From contig NZ_JANFQF010000024.1 in NCBI RefSeq assembly GCF_024438035.1, positions 1 through 64,000 on the forward strand: 64,000 bases of DNA. The letters run 5' to 3'. The translations under genes were made by a program, and so were the position numbers. Under the pieces are notes generated by a model that was given only the letters and a program-made list of their open reading frames with translations, had not been told where the DNA came from and did no database searches. The DNA comes from Rhodococcus tibetensis. Its GTDB lineage: Bacteria; Actinomycetota; Actinomycetes; Mycobacteriales; Mycobacteriaceae. Of this stretch, positions 42,944 to 51,308 are shown one piece after another. Position 1 is the first letter of the stretch. Every line of letters begins with the position of its first letter.

Positions 42944-43639
42944 TCACGGGCACCTTTCCGCGACGTCGGCGAGTGCCCTCCGGTCGGCGGCGGTGACGGG
43001 TAGCCCGTACTCGACGGCGACGGTGAGGTACTTGCCTGCATAGAAACAGTGATAAGCCGAATTCGGCGGAAGCCAGTCGCCGGGAGTCTGGTCTCCCTTG
43101 TCCTGGTTGACGTCGCCGTTGACTGCGAGCAAATTGAACACCGTGTCGTTGGCGAAGCGGAGTCGGCGTTCCAGCGGCCACGTCGACGCACCCATGTCCC
43201 AGGCAGCGGCCAACGGGTATACGTGGTCGATCTGCACTGCTTTGGCGTCGCTGCGGTCGAAGTCGACGACCTCGCCGGAGTACGGATCGGCGAGGACCCC
43301 GCTCAGCACGACGCACTCCCGGGTGCCGTCCCGGAACGACACCGATCGCAGGTCGGTGGCCAGCACGTTGTTGCGGGTGTCGCACCCGTCGTGGCCGGCC
43401 GGAGCGTTCTGGGCGTCGGTCCACGCCGGACCGAACACACACAGTTCCTTGCCCGCACACCCGCGTTGGTATCCACCCGGGTGAGGGCGGGACTCGACGG
43501 TCTCGACCTGCGCCAGCAACTGTTCGATGTGCGCGCGTGGCGGACTGCCGGGCGCAGCACCCGGCCCGCTCAGATCGAGGATCGATACCCCGCAGCCCCC
43601 GACCGCAAGAGCCCCCACTAGGACATACAGAACTCTCAT
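42944..43639 (-). CDS. HNH-family nuclease lipoprotein (DUF1524/GmrSD C-terminal type)
   Basis: The 231-residue protein has a signal with lipobox VGGCGVS (Cys16). The nuclease domain has VQIDHVYPLAAAWDMGAS (Asp138-His139), then FANDTVFNLLAVNGDVNQDKGD (the N..N..K/H end of the ββα-metal site). This fold is frequent in secreted actinobacterial proteins and may degrade DNA outside the cell. Two Cys pairs (CAGKELC, CDTRNN..C) may form disulfides. ATG at 43639 with GGGGGACG upstream. Converges with the oxidoreductase. Confidence 0.85.
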   Translation of the reverse strand: MRVLYVLVGALAVGGCGVSILDLSGPGAAPGSPPRAHIEQLLAQVETVESRPHPGGYQRGCAGKELCVFGPAWTDAQNAPAGHDGCDTRNNVLATDLRSVSFRDGTRECVVLSGVLADPYSGEVVDFDRSDAKAVQIDHVYPLAAAWDMGASTWPLERRLRFANDTVFNLLAVNGDVNQDKGDQTPGDWLPPNSAYHCFYAGKYLTVAVEYGLPVTAADRRALADVAERCP

Positions 43640-43704
43640 TGCGTCCCCCCGGCGCTCGAGTGTCCGAACTCGCGATCCGCAGTATCCCGCGGAACACCGA
43701 CACG

Positions 43705-44022
43705 TCAGGCGAAGGGTAACCGCACGGCGGCGATCGAGGACAAGTGGGCGCCGTCGTGCCCGATTACCCACGACCCGCCACTCTGTCGGCATTCCGCCAG
43801 GATGTCGAGGGTGCGCAGGAGGAAGAAGATGGCCTCACTGGGGACCGGCGTGATCGCAAGACGATGCGCCTCACCGTGTTTCACACCGTCGAGCCAGACG
43901 CCGGACTGCCCGTCGAGACGAATGGTCACGATGTGCGTTGCGTCGACGAACGCATACTTCCGCTGCTCCCACGGGGTGGTGAGTGCGTATCCCTGCTCGA
44001 GAACCTGAATGAGGATGCTCAT
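43705..44022 (-). CDS. Unknown 105-residue protein
   Basis: The ATG at 44022 opens 105 codons. ALTTPWEQRKYAFVDATHIV and EAIFFLLRTLDILAECRQSGG suggest a small beta-rich N-half and a helical C-half, soluble. No signal or known motif. It lies 120 bases downstream of the EAL-DICT gene on the same strand and may share its transcript. No function can be assigned. Confidence 0.6.
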   Translation of the reverse strand: MSILIQVLEQGYALTTPWEQRKYAFVDATHIVTIRLDGQSGVWLDGVKHGEAHRLAITPVPSEAIFFLLRTLDILAECRQSGGSWVIGHDGAHLSSIAAVRLPFA

Positions 44023-44142
44023 GGGCCGACTCCGAGTCTCCGGCGTGGCGGGCGGACAACTTCCAGCATCTCACCTGCGTCGTGCACGACGCCATGCTCC
44101 GGGCGTCGGAAATGTCGAGGCGACGCTCGACCTCGGGCTGCT

Positions 44143-45387
44143 CTACCCGGCGCCGTTCGGATCAGCGGTGAACCGGTCGAGGACAGCCCGCGCACACTGC
44201 ACGACCGTCGATCGGTCGTAGGAGACGACGTAGTCGAATTCGCGTTCCGAATCCGCCTCTCCGCGGTGAAGATCCACGGCGGAGAGAACGCAACTGAAAT
44301 GGGGGCCCAGGACAACGACGTTCCATTCCTCCACCAATTCATCGTCTGCAGCGAGGGGAGCCTGATGAATTCCCTCGTCCACCGTGTGGCCCATGCCGAC
44401 GCCGTACACGCCCGCGTAGGCGATCCGGCTCGCCATGTTCTGCCAACGGGCGCGTGTGCGGTCGGTGAAGTGCTCGGCGCGCTGGAAAGTTCCCAAAACC
44501 AGGGTTTCGGGCCCCGCGGCAGCGGCGTGCGTTTCGAGGGTGTTGCTCATCGTCACCAGGAGCCGCTTGAAACTACGGACAGCGGTACGCCCGGAGGACG
44601 CGATGGCGTGTGGGGAGCGGGTGGCGTGCTCGGGGGTGTTCCACGTAGGTGCAGGCGGGAAGGGCTCGGCAGTCGCCGATGCCGGCCACGATGTCGGCGC
44701 CGACTCGACCTCCTCGAGCAGGCCACCGACTCCATACGTCGCTCCTAGGCTGAGCGCCCGCCGGCGCTGTACCTCGGTATCGACTCCGGTGGCGACCACC
44801 ACGGCACCGGAGCTTTCCACGCGCGCAGCCACCGCATGCGCGGTGCGGGCGATGTCGGAATCCGGACGACGCGTGATCATGACGGGGGCGAGTTGGATGA
44901 CGTCCGGCTCGACCAGCGACAGGAGTGCGATCGCTTCGGGGTGGGTACCCACCTCGTCTACGGCGATGAGCCTTCCACGACTGCGCGCATCCGCGACGGC
45001 GCGAAGGGCACGGGATGGATCGGCGATAAGTATTGCGGCCGTGATCACCACGATGTCGCGGCGCGGGCTCTCGGTAGCGAACCCCTCCAAGCCGGGGAGG
45101 GAGTCGAGATCGATCGACACCAGCACGGGAACGCCGTCCGCCGTGACGGAGCCGGCGACCTCCCATGTGAGGTGGTCGAGTTCCCGCTTCTCGTTCATCG
45201 CCCGGGCCACGGTCCGCAAGGCCTCCGGGGTTGCGAGTGGGCCGTCCGACGGGCCGCGCAGTTGTACCTCGAGGGCGGCGAGCGCACCGTTGTCCAGGCG
45301 GCGCACGGCCGCCGTGTGCGGCGAGACCACCAATCCGTCCACTCTCTCCGCGGTGTCTACGGACCGATCGGGGGCAATGACGAACAT
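44143..45387 (-). CDS. Degenerate EAL domain + DICT sensory domain protein
   Basis: The 414-residue protein joins an EAL-like N-half (about 25-245) to a DICT domain (about 270-410). The EAL position reads LEVQLR, so Glu and Arg remain, but LDSL, WEVAGS, AVDEVG and VIQLAP replace the usual metal and catalytic NLS, ELTE, DDFG and K-x-D. Hence it is probably a c-di-GMP sensor or scaffold, not an active phosphodiesterase. DICT is seen as QRAEHFTDRTRARWQNMA and ELVEEWNVVVLGPHFS. The ATG at 45387 was chosen since longer frames run into promoter repeats. Confidence 0.78.
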   Translation of the reverse strand: MFVIAPDRSVDTAERVDGLVVSPHTAAVRRLDNGALAALEVQLRGPSDGPLATPEALRTVARAMNEKRELDHLTWEVAGSVTADGVPVLVSIDLDSLPGLEGFATESPRRDIVVITAAILIADPSRALRAVADARSRGRLIAVDEVGTHPEAIALLSLVEPDVIQLAPVMITRRPDSDIARTAHAVAARVESSGAVVVATGVDTEVQRRRALSLGATYGVGGLLEEVESAPTSWPASATAEPFPPAPTWNTPEHATRSPHAIASSGRTAVRSFKRLLVTMSNTLETHAAAAGPETLVLGTFQRAEHFTDRTRARWQNMASRIAYAGVYGVGMGHTVDEGIHQAPLAADDELVEEWNVVVLGPHFSCVLSAVDLHRGEADSEREFDYVVSYDRSTVVQCARAVLDRFTADPNGAG

Positions 45388-45440
45388 GCTGCAATTCTCG
45401 CATCGGCGATCGTGGGCCGCAGCGGGGCCGAGGAAGCCCC

Positions 45441-45474
45441 TGTTATCAATCCGTGATCTTTTGTTATCAATTCG
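45441..45474. promoter_or_regulatory. Tandem operator-like repeat TGTTATCAATYCG
   Basis: TGTTATCAATCCG at 45441-45453 and TGTTATCAATTCG at 45462-45474, spaced 21 bases, two helical turns. They lie between the divergent EAL-DICT gene (54 bases upstream of its start) and the gene at 45563 (89 bases upstream) in an AT-rich stretch. Confidence 0.6.
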
Positions 45475-45562
45475 AGACTTTGTGGACGCCGCCGCGACAC
45501 GAGGGACAGCAACGATCAGTGGAGCGTCGTACGGGCGGTCTCTCGAAGACAAGGTGGCGAAC

Positions 45563-45946
45563 ATGAGTGACTTACCGAAAATAGGGCTGTACCACGATGC
45601 ACTCCTCGCTCTGACCCTGGCGACCAATCGATCCGCACGCCTCGTCGAGACGGCGGAAGGTGTGGGCCTGCGCGTCGATCTGACGCTGGGTTGTCATCTA
45701 CTGGCGATCGCCACGACCGGTGGCGTCGATCGGGATGTCGACGCCGAAGGTGGCTGGACGGTGCACGTCGCCGGCCGGGGATCGGTCGGTTCCGAGGAAC
45801 CCCTGGTCACTGTGCGCGGTGACTGGCTCGTCGATGCAGTCGACCAGATCCTCGCCCACGTAGATGCGTTCGGCGGCCGACAGGCGGGCTGCTCGGCAAT
45901 GCGCCGGTCCACTCTGTGGCCACACTCCGCTCGCGAAGCTGTCTGA
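45563..45946 (+). CDS. Unknown 127-residue protein divergent from EAL-DICT gene
   Basis: The ATG at 45563 has AAGGTGG about nine bases upstream. The sequence has LPKIGLYHDALLALTLATNRS, GLRVDLTLGCHLLAIATTGG, WTVHVAGRG and LVTVRGDWLVDAVDQILAHV, a small mixed alpha-beta protein without signal. I recognise no family. Divergence across a repeat-bearing promoter suggests joint control with the EAL-DICT gene. Confidence 0.65.
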   Translation: MSDLPKIGLYHDALLALTLATNRSARLVETAEGVGLRVDLTLGCHLLAIATTGGVDRDVDAEGGWTVHVAGRGSVGSEEPLVTVRGDWLVDAVDQILAHVDAFGGRQAGCSAMRRSTLWPHSAREAV

Positions 45947-45974
45947 ACGACACGAGCCGAGATGATTCGGGCGA

Positions 45975-46883
45975 CTAACCCACTTCGATCACCACCTTGC
46001 CCGCAGTGTGGCCTGACTCGACGGTAGCGAGTGCCTCGCCTGCCTGCGTGAGCGGGAAACGGTGGGTGACCCTCGGGTCGAGCACACCGGTGGCCACCAG
46101 TGCGGCGAGCTCGGTGAAGGCCGCCGTGGTGCGCCTGCGCTCCACGCCCGAACCGCCGAGATCGCGGGCAGCGAGCGGGTCGCCGATACTGATGATCGAG
46201 GCCGGTTCCCGCGCGAGGCCCGCCGCATCGGCGAGCGCGCTGCCCCCGACCAGATCGAAGACGGCGTCGACCGGCTCCGATATCCGCGTGGTCAGTTCGG
46301 CACCGGACTCCACCCACTCCGCGCCCAGAGATTCGACCACCTCTCGCTTGCTCCGGCTCGCGACTCCGAGAACGGTGATGCCACGGGCGGCCGCCAATTG
46401 CAGCGCCGCCACCCCGACACCACCGCCCGCTCCGATAACGAGTAGTCGGCTGCCTGCGGGCAGGTTCAGCATGGCCATCGCGTCGTAAGCGGTGCCCGCC
46501 GCCACGGGCAGGGTGGCGGCGTCAGCGAAGGAAACGGATTCGGGTTTGTGCGCCGTCGACGACGCATTCAGCATTGTGTGCTCGGCGTATCCGCCGTAGC
46601 CGGTGGCCGTGGCGCCGAACACGGCGTCGCCAACCGCGAACTCCGTGACCCGAGGCCCGACGGCGGTGACCACCCCTGCCACCTCGCGGCCCAGGACCGC
46701 GGGAAGCGTGATCGGCACGGTGTCCTTCCGCGTACCTGCCCGCACTTTCCAATCGGCGGGATTCACGCCGGCCGCGTGCACCGCGACCTGTAGCTGTCCT
46801 GCGCCCGGGGACGGGACGTGCACGTCGAAGAACTGCTGGGTTCCGGGGCTGCCGTACTCGCGGAAGCCGTATGCGGTGCTCAC
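45975..46883 (-). CDS. Zinc-independent quinone oxidoreductase-like (MDR family)
   Basis: The 302-residue enzyme begins with GTG at 46883 (GGAGTGGAG upstream). It has AGVNPADWKVRAG (about 38-50), LPAVLGREVAGVVTAVG (GHE site replaced by GRE) and VIGAGGGVGVAALQLA (NADPH loop). No Cys cluster for structural zinc is seen. This matches quinone oxidoreductase/zeta-crystallin-like MDR proteins, which reduce quinones or enones. Physiological substrate unknown. Confidence 0.87.
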   Translation of the reverse strand: MSTAYGFREYGSPGTQQFFDVHVPSPGAGQLQVAVHAAGVNPADWKVRAGTRKDTVPITLPAVLGREVAGVVTAVGPRVTEFAVGDAVFGATATGYGGYAEHTMLNASSTAHKPESVSFADAATLPVAAGTAYDAMAMLNLPAGSRLLVIGAGGGVGVAALQLAAARGITVLGVASRSKREVVESLGAEWVESGAELTTRISEPVDAVFDLVGGSALADAAGLAREPASIISIGDPLAARDLGGSGVERRRTTAAFTELAALVATGVLDPRVTHRFPLTQAGEALATVESGHTAGKVVIEVG

Positions 46884-46925
46884 GCCTCCACTCCTATCAC
46901 GGACAGCACGCTCGCGGATCAGCAC

Positions 46926-46961
46926 AAGGAAGCCCGCCAGGCATCGCCGGCGGGCCTCCTT
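46926..46961 (-). terminator. Stem-loop after the 33-residue peptide gene
   Basis: AAGGA-A-GCCCGCC at 46926-46938 pairs with GGCGGGC-C-TCCTT at 46949-46961. It lies 10 bases beyond the stop at 46971-46973 on the minus strand. No long T-run follows. Confidence 0.7.
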
Positions 46962-46970
46962 GTCGACAGG

Positions 46971-47072
46971 TCAGGAGCTGCCGAACGGGCTCGTACCGCC
47001 TTCGCCGCCCATCAAGGGTCCGAGCGCCTCGAGCAGGGCCAGCAAGCCCTCGAGAACTTGTGCAAAGTCCAT
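46971..47072 (-). CDS. 33-residue acidic amphipathic peptide
   Basis: The ATG at 47072 follows GGAGGAAGAC, the best ribosome site in the neighbourhood. The reading frame codes MDFAQVLEGLLALLEA, then LGPLMGGEGG and a short TSPFGSS tail. The first 20 residues form an amphipathic helix with acidic residues (Asp2, Glu8, Glu15) on one side, no Lys or Arg at all. A stem-loop ends the unit 10 bases later, so it has the full structure of a monocistronic gene. Mycolic-acid bacteria encode similar short acidic peptides, among them channel peptides PorA and PorH; whether this is one is unknown. Confidence 0.6.
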   Translation of the reverse strand: MDFAQVLEGLLALLEALGPLMGGEGGTSPFGSS

Positions 47073-47227
47073 GTCTTCCTCCGATCACTGCAGTGGTGTG
47101 GCAGCGATCCGTGGTGCGCTTCGGCGTGGACAGCCGCCACCTCGTTCATCGGCCCGGAACGGGCCACAGTTACACGGAAGATGCAGGGACTTCTGATGCT
47201 GTCGGCTCCGCCTGATTGGATGGGTTC

Positions 47228-50059
47228 ATGCTGCACGGTCTCTGGACACCGGGTTCGGGCCTCATGCTGTGGGTAGAGAACCGGGACTTCGGGGCGGAAG
47301 ACTCCGCCGATGCGGTCGGCCGGGTGTTGCAGCGCAAGTTCCGGCACCATGTGAAGGTGCCGATGCCGGCGCCCTCGGGTCCGGAGTTGGTCGAGTGGCC
47401 GGCGGTGGGGCTGGCCCCGCCCGATGCAGCGGAGTTCCTGCTGGCCGTGTCGCCGTGGGACTCGCGGATCGCCGGTGATCTTCGGTACCTCACCCATACC
47501 GTGCGCGGAATCGAGCGGTGGGCGCGTGCCGGCCGGGTGGTGCCCGAGACGCATCGGGCGGAGGGCACCTGGTGGCCGCGTTGGCGCCTGCTGGGGGGCG
47601 AACGGCAGCGGGCGTGGCTCACCGAACTGACCGTCGCGATGCCGCCGGTGCAGCGCTACGGGACCGGCGCTCGCCCCCTGTTGGACGATCTCGTCACCGA
47701 ACTCACCGACCCGATCACCCGCCATGTTCTCGGTGACCGACCGCGCGACGGTCGGCGCACCGACCCACTGCATCCCTTCCTCGACACGCTTGTGCGAGGC
47801 GACCACTACGACGAGGGCACCGCGCAACTGTCCGGTTCGCTCGACCGCTGGCGCGAAAGTCTCACAGTGGACGAGCCAGAGCTGGTGTTGCGCCTGCTCG
47901 AACCCGACGACGTCGACGTCGAGGGTGACTGGGATCCGGACACCGCCCTGTGGCGACTGGAGGTGTGCCTGCGCCCGGAGGGCGAAGCCCCTGTTCCGAT
48001 TCCGCTGCACCACACCGATGCGAGCCGCCTCCAGATCGGTGTCCGCAAGTTGACGGAGGCGGTGGCGGCGTATCCGCGACTTCAGGACGTGCCGAGCGAC
48101 CCCGACAGCCTCGACCTGTTCCTCCCTACCGCGGTGGTGATCGACCTCGTCGGGCACGGGGCGGTGGCGTTGAAGGAGAAGGGCATCAGCTTGTTGCTGC
48201 CTCGCGCGTGGAGTGTGGCGTCGCCGTCGATGCGGTTGCGGGTCAGTTCGCCGGGTACCCCGGCCAGCGCGGAAAATCGGTCGGTCGGCAAGGACCAGTT
48301 GGTGCAGTACGACTGGGAGCTGGCGCTCGGGGACACGGTCCTGACTGCCGCCGAGATGACCCGATTGGTCAATTCCAAGAGCGATCTGGTGCGCTTGCGC
48401 GGTGAGTGGGTTCGTGCCGATTCCGAAGTGCTCGCTCGCGCGGCACGCTACGTGACGGAACGGCAGGGCAGTGGCGACCGTGCCATCGTCGACTTGCTCA
48501 AAGACCTCATCGCGGATGATCTGTCGCGTCTGCCTGTGGACGAGGTGACGGCGAGCGGGTGGGCGGCCGCGTTGCTGGAAGGTGACGTCCAACCAGAGCA
48601 GGTTCCGGTTCCCGATCGGCTGGACGCCACCCTGCGGCCGTATCAGCAGCGGGGGCTCGACTGGCTGGCGTTCATGAGCAGGCTCGGACTGGGGGCCGTC
48701 CTCGCCGATGACATGGGCCTGGGTAAGACTCTGCAGCTGCTGGCGTTGCTGGCGCACGAGAATGCGTCTTCGCCCACTCTCCTGGTGTGCCCGATGTCGG
48801 TGGTCGGCAATTGGCAGCGAGAGGCGGCCCGTTTCGTTCCGACCTTGCGGGTGCATGTCCACCACGGCCCGCAACGGCTGAACGGTGAGGAGCTGGCCGC
48901 GGAGGTCGGTGCGAGTGACCTGGTGATCACCACATATGCGTTGCTGGCGCGCGACCTCGCGCAACTGAAGGAACAGCGGTGGCGCCGCGTGGTGCTGGAC
49001 GAGGCCCAGCACATCAAGAACTCGAAGACGTCGCAGGCCAGGGCGGCGCGAAGTATCCCCGCAGCGCACCGAGTGGCGTTGACGGGGACACCCGTCGAGA
49101 ACCGGCTCGACGAATTGCGTTCCATTCTCGACTTTGCGAATTCGGGGATCCTCGGTTCGGAGGCGATGTTCCGCAAACGCTTCGTCGTTCCGATCGAACG
49201 GGAACAGGACGAGACCGCGGTGGCCCGGCTCCGGTCCGTCACCTCACCGTTCGTGCTCCGCCGCGTCAAAACCGATCCGGCGGTCATCGCCGACCTTCCG
49301 GACAAGTTCGAGATGACGGTGCGCGCCAATCTCACCGCGGAACAGGCGGCCCTCTATCGGGCGGTGGTCGACGACATGATGGCTCAGATCAGGGACAAGA
49401 AGGGGATGAAGCGCAAGGGCGCCGTGCTTGCCGCGCTGACGAAACTCAAGCAGGTGTGCAACCATCCGGCGCACTTCCTGCGGGATGGGTCCGCGGTGAC
49501 GCGGCGCGGTCAGCACCGGTCGGGCAAGCTCGGTTTGGTGGAGGACATCCTGGACTCCGTGCTCGCGGACGGCGAGAAGGCGTTGCTGTTCACCCAGTTT
49601 CGCGAATTCGGGGATCTCGTGGCACCCTTTCTGTCGGATCGCTTCGGTACCACCGTGCCATTTCTCCACGGCGGCGTCACCAAGCAGAAGCGCGACGACA
49701 TGGTGGCGGCCTTCCAAGGGGAGGAAGGGCCGTCGATCATGCTGCTCTCGCTCAAGGCCGGGGGTACCGGGCTCAACCTCACGGCGGCCAATCATGTCGT
49801 GCACCTCGACCGATGGTGGAATCCGGCGGTCGAGAACCAAGCCACCGACCGGGCGTTCCGCATCGGGCAGCGCCGAGACGTCCAGGTGCGCAAACTCGTG
49901 TGTGTGGGCACGCTCGAGGAACGGATCGACGCGATGATCGCGACCAAGCAGGAGTTGGCCGATCTCGCGGTCGGAACCGGCGAGAACTGGGTGACGGAGA
50001 TGAGCACGCAGCAACTCGGTGAGCTACTGCGACTCGGCGACGAGGCGGTCGGCGAATGA
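47228..50059 (+). CDS. SNF2/Rad54-family helicase (HelZ-like)
   Basis: The 943-residue ATPase starts LHGLWTPGSGLMLWVENRD, like mycobacterial HelZ (Rv2101). Helicase motifs: DDMGLGKTLQ (Walker A, about 495-504), LDEAQHIKNSKT (DEAQ, about 591-602), LTGTPVENRL, then the second lobe LLSLKAGGTGLNLTAANHVV and QATDRAFRIGQRRDVQV. An N-terminal 490-residue region is SNF2-bacterial specific (DUF3670-like). It moves along DNA rather than unwinds it. ATG at 47228 is used; a TTG four codons earlier is possible. Its stop overlaps the SWIM gene. Confidence 0.9.
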   Translation: MLHGLWTPGSGLMLWVENRDFGAEDSADAVGRVLQRKFRHHVKVPMPAPSGPELVEWPAVGLAPPDAAEFLLAVSPWDSRIAGDLRYLTHTVRGIERWARAGRVVPETHRAEGTWWPRWRLLGGERQRAWLTELTVAMPPVQRYGTGARPLLDDLVTELTDPITRHVLGDRPRDGRRTDPLHPFLDTLVRGDHYDEGTAQLSGSLDRWRESLTVDEPELVLRLLEPDDVDVEGDWDPDTALWRLEVCLRPEGEAPVPIPLHHTDASRLQIGVRKLTEAVAAYPRLQDVPSDPDSLDLFLPTAVVIDLVGHGAVALKEKGISLLLPRAWSVASPSMRLRVSSPGTPASAENRSVGKDQLVQYDWELALGDTVLTAAEMTRLVNSKSDLVRLRGEWVRADSEVLARAARYVTERQGSGDRAIVDLLKDLIADDLSRLPVDEVTASGWAAALLEGDVQPEQVPVPDRLDATLRPYQQRGLDWLAFMSRLGLGAVLADDMGLGKTLQLLALLAHENASSPTLLVCPMSVVGNWQREAARFVPTLRVHVHHGPQRLNGEELAAEVGASDLVITTYALLARDLAQLKEQRWRRVVLDEAQHIKNSKTSQARAARSIPAAHRVALTGTPVENRLDELRSILDFANSGILGSEAMFRKRFVVPIEREQDETAVARLRSVTSPFVLRRVKTDPAVIADLPDKFEMTVRANLTAEQAALYRAVVDDMMAQIRDKKGMKRKGAVLAALTKLKQVCNHPAHFLRDGSAVTRRGQHRSGKLGLVEDILDSVLADGEKALLFTQFREFGDLVAPFLSDRFGTTVPFLHGGVTKQKRDDMVAAFQGEEGPSIMLLSLKAGGTGLNLTAANHVVHLDRWWNPAVENQATDRAFRIGQRRDVQVRKLVCVGTLEERIDAMIATKQELADLAVGTGENWVTEMSTQQLGELLRLGDEAVGE

Positions 50060-50829
50060 CGACTCGGCGACCGGCACCGGATTTCGCTCGGTACGGCTCA
50101 AAACGACCGGTGACGGGCGGGCTGGAGGCGCGGTCGCGACGCGGAGCGTTCGGCCACACCTGGTGGGGACGGGAATTGGTCGACATCATCGAGTTCGTCG
50201 GTGACAAGGGGCGAATGAGCCGTGGTCGCAGCTATGCGCGCAGCGGTCAGGTGGTCTCCCTCGAGATCAGCAGCGGGATGGCTACCGGTGAAGTCCAGGG
50301 CAGCCAGCTCCAGCCTTTCATCGCGACCGTCGAGATCGACCGGCTCGACGAGGGCGAGATCGCCGAACTGGTCACCCTGGTGCGGAAGCAACCCGGCAGC
50401 CTTGCGATGCTCGCGGGCGGAGCAGTGCCGGAAATTCTCGGCCCCCTCCTGTTACCGTCCGGCTCCTCGGCGCTCCAGTACGACTGCACCTGTCCGGACC
50501 ACGGCTGGCCGTGCAAGCACGCCGCTGCGGTCGCGTATCTCACCACGGAGCGGATAGACGAGAACCCGCTGGAAATACTGACCCTGCGTGGTGTCGACCT
50601 CGACATGCTGATCGACGGAGTCGGCGGTGGCAATGCCGATGAGGATGTGGCCGATTGGTTCGGCGACAGTGCCCAGCTTCCCGCCCTGCCCGACACCGAT
50701 TTCCGGGCGGCGGTCGACGACCTCGACCCGTTGCTGCTGCGTAAGGCGGTCCGATCCGTGTGCGCCGGCGAACGCGAAGTGGACGCCGCGATCCATGACC
50801 TGAAAACGCTATACCAGCATCTGCGGTGA
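50056..50829 (+). CDS. SWIM zinc-finger protein
   Basis: The 257-residue protein has YDCTCPDHGWPCKHAAAV (about 142-160), the C-x-C-xn-C-x-H zinc finger of the SWIM class. N-terminal residues WWGRELVDIIEFVGDKG and RSYARSGQVVSLEIS are typical of SWIM proteins next to SNF2 helicases. The ATG overlaps the helicase stop by four bases. In many bacteria SWIM and SNF2 lie on one chain, so here they are probably one split machine for DNA remodelling or repair. Confidence 0.88.
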   Translation: MTTRRPAPDFARYGSKRPVTGGLEARSRRGAFGHTWWGRELVDIIEFVGDKGRMSRGRSYARSGQVVSLEISSGMATGEVQGSQLQPFIATVEIDRLDEGEIAELVTLVRKQPGSLAMLAGGAVPEILGPLLLPSGSSALQYDCTCPDHGWPCKHAAAVAYLTTERIDENPLEILTLRGVDLDMLIDGVGGGNADEDVADWFGDSAQLPALPDTDFRAAVDDLDPLLLRKAVRSVCAGEREVDAAIHDLKTLYQHLR

Positions 50830-50995
50830 CCATTGCCGTGCGGGAGGGTGTGGCGGTCCTGCCGGGCGAATGAGGGACTCTCGAAGGGCTTGCGGCAGTG
50901 AGTCGTATCATGCGAACGCGAGTGCATCGCATCGCCTGACGGCATGGTTGCGCACGGGGCGCATCGACGCGCCTCGGAATTTCACGCTCTGACGA

Positions 50996-51169
50996 TCAGT
51001 GTTTGAAAACGTCCTTGACCCGCTCGGCGGCCTTCTTCATATTGGCCTTCGCCTGATCCGCTTTGCCGATGTTCTTCAGCTCGTTGTCGCCGGTGGCCCG
51101 GCCGATCGATTCCCTCGACTTGCCGGCAGCGTGCTGGACGGCGTTCTTGGCCTTGTCGACGATGCTCAT
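50996..51169 (-). CDS. CsbD-family stress protein
   Basis: The 57-residue product begins MSIVDKAKNAVQHAAGKS and ends with KKAAERVKDVFKH, with paired AG/RATGDNEL repeats between. This is the CsbD (sigma-B stress, 'CsbD-like') layout: Lys/Glu-rich, no Cys, no Trp. ATG at 51169 with GGAGGAGC upstream. The upstream 166-base gap after the SWIM gene contains nothing else I can call. Confidence 0.88.
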   Translation of the reverse strand: MSIVDKAKNAVQHAAGKSRESIGRATGDNELKNIGKADQAKANMKKAAERVKDVFKH

Positions 51170-51308
51170 GGCGTGCTCCTCCGAGTGGATGACGTCCACT
51201 GCAATCGTAATCCGATTGCGGTACGGCCACCTCTCAACTTTCGAGGCACACTTTCGAGGCACCCACTTTCCATGCACCCCGAGTTACACCCGGACTAGTG
51301 TTGCACTT

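Noticed and set aside
44023..44142. Possible terminator or gene between 43705-44022 and 44143-45387
   Set aside because: No strong inverted repeat or ribosome site seen; I see nothing beyond a short spacer.
47012..49069. 685-codon minus-strand frame
   Set aside because: Antisense shadow of the helicase, Arg/His/Gln-rich with no motif.
47228..50829. DISARM- or BREX-type defence island around the SNF2 helicase
   Set aside because: No methyltransferase, DUF1998, phospholipase-D or BrxA/B-like neighbours; flanks are ordinary metabolic genes.
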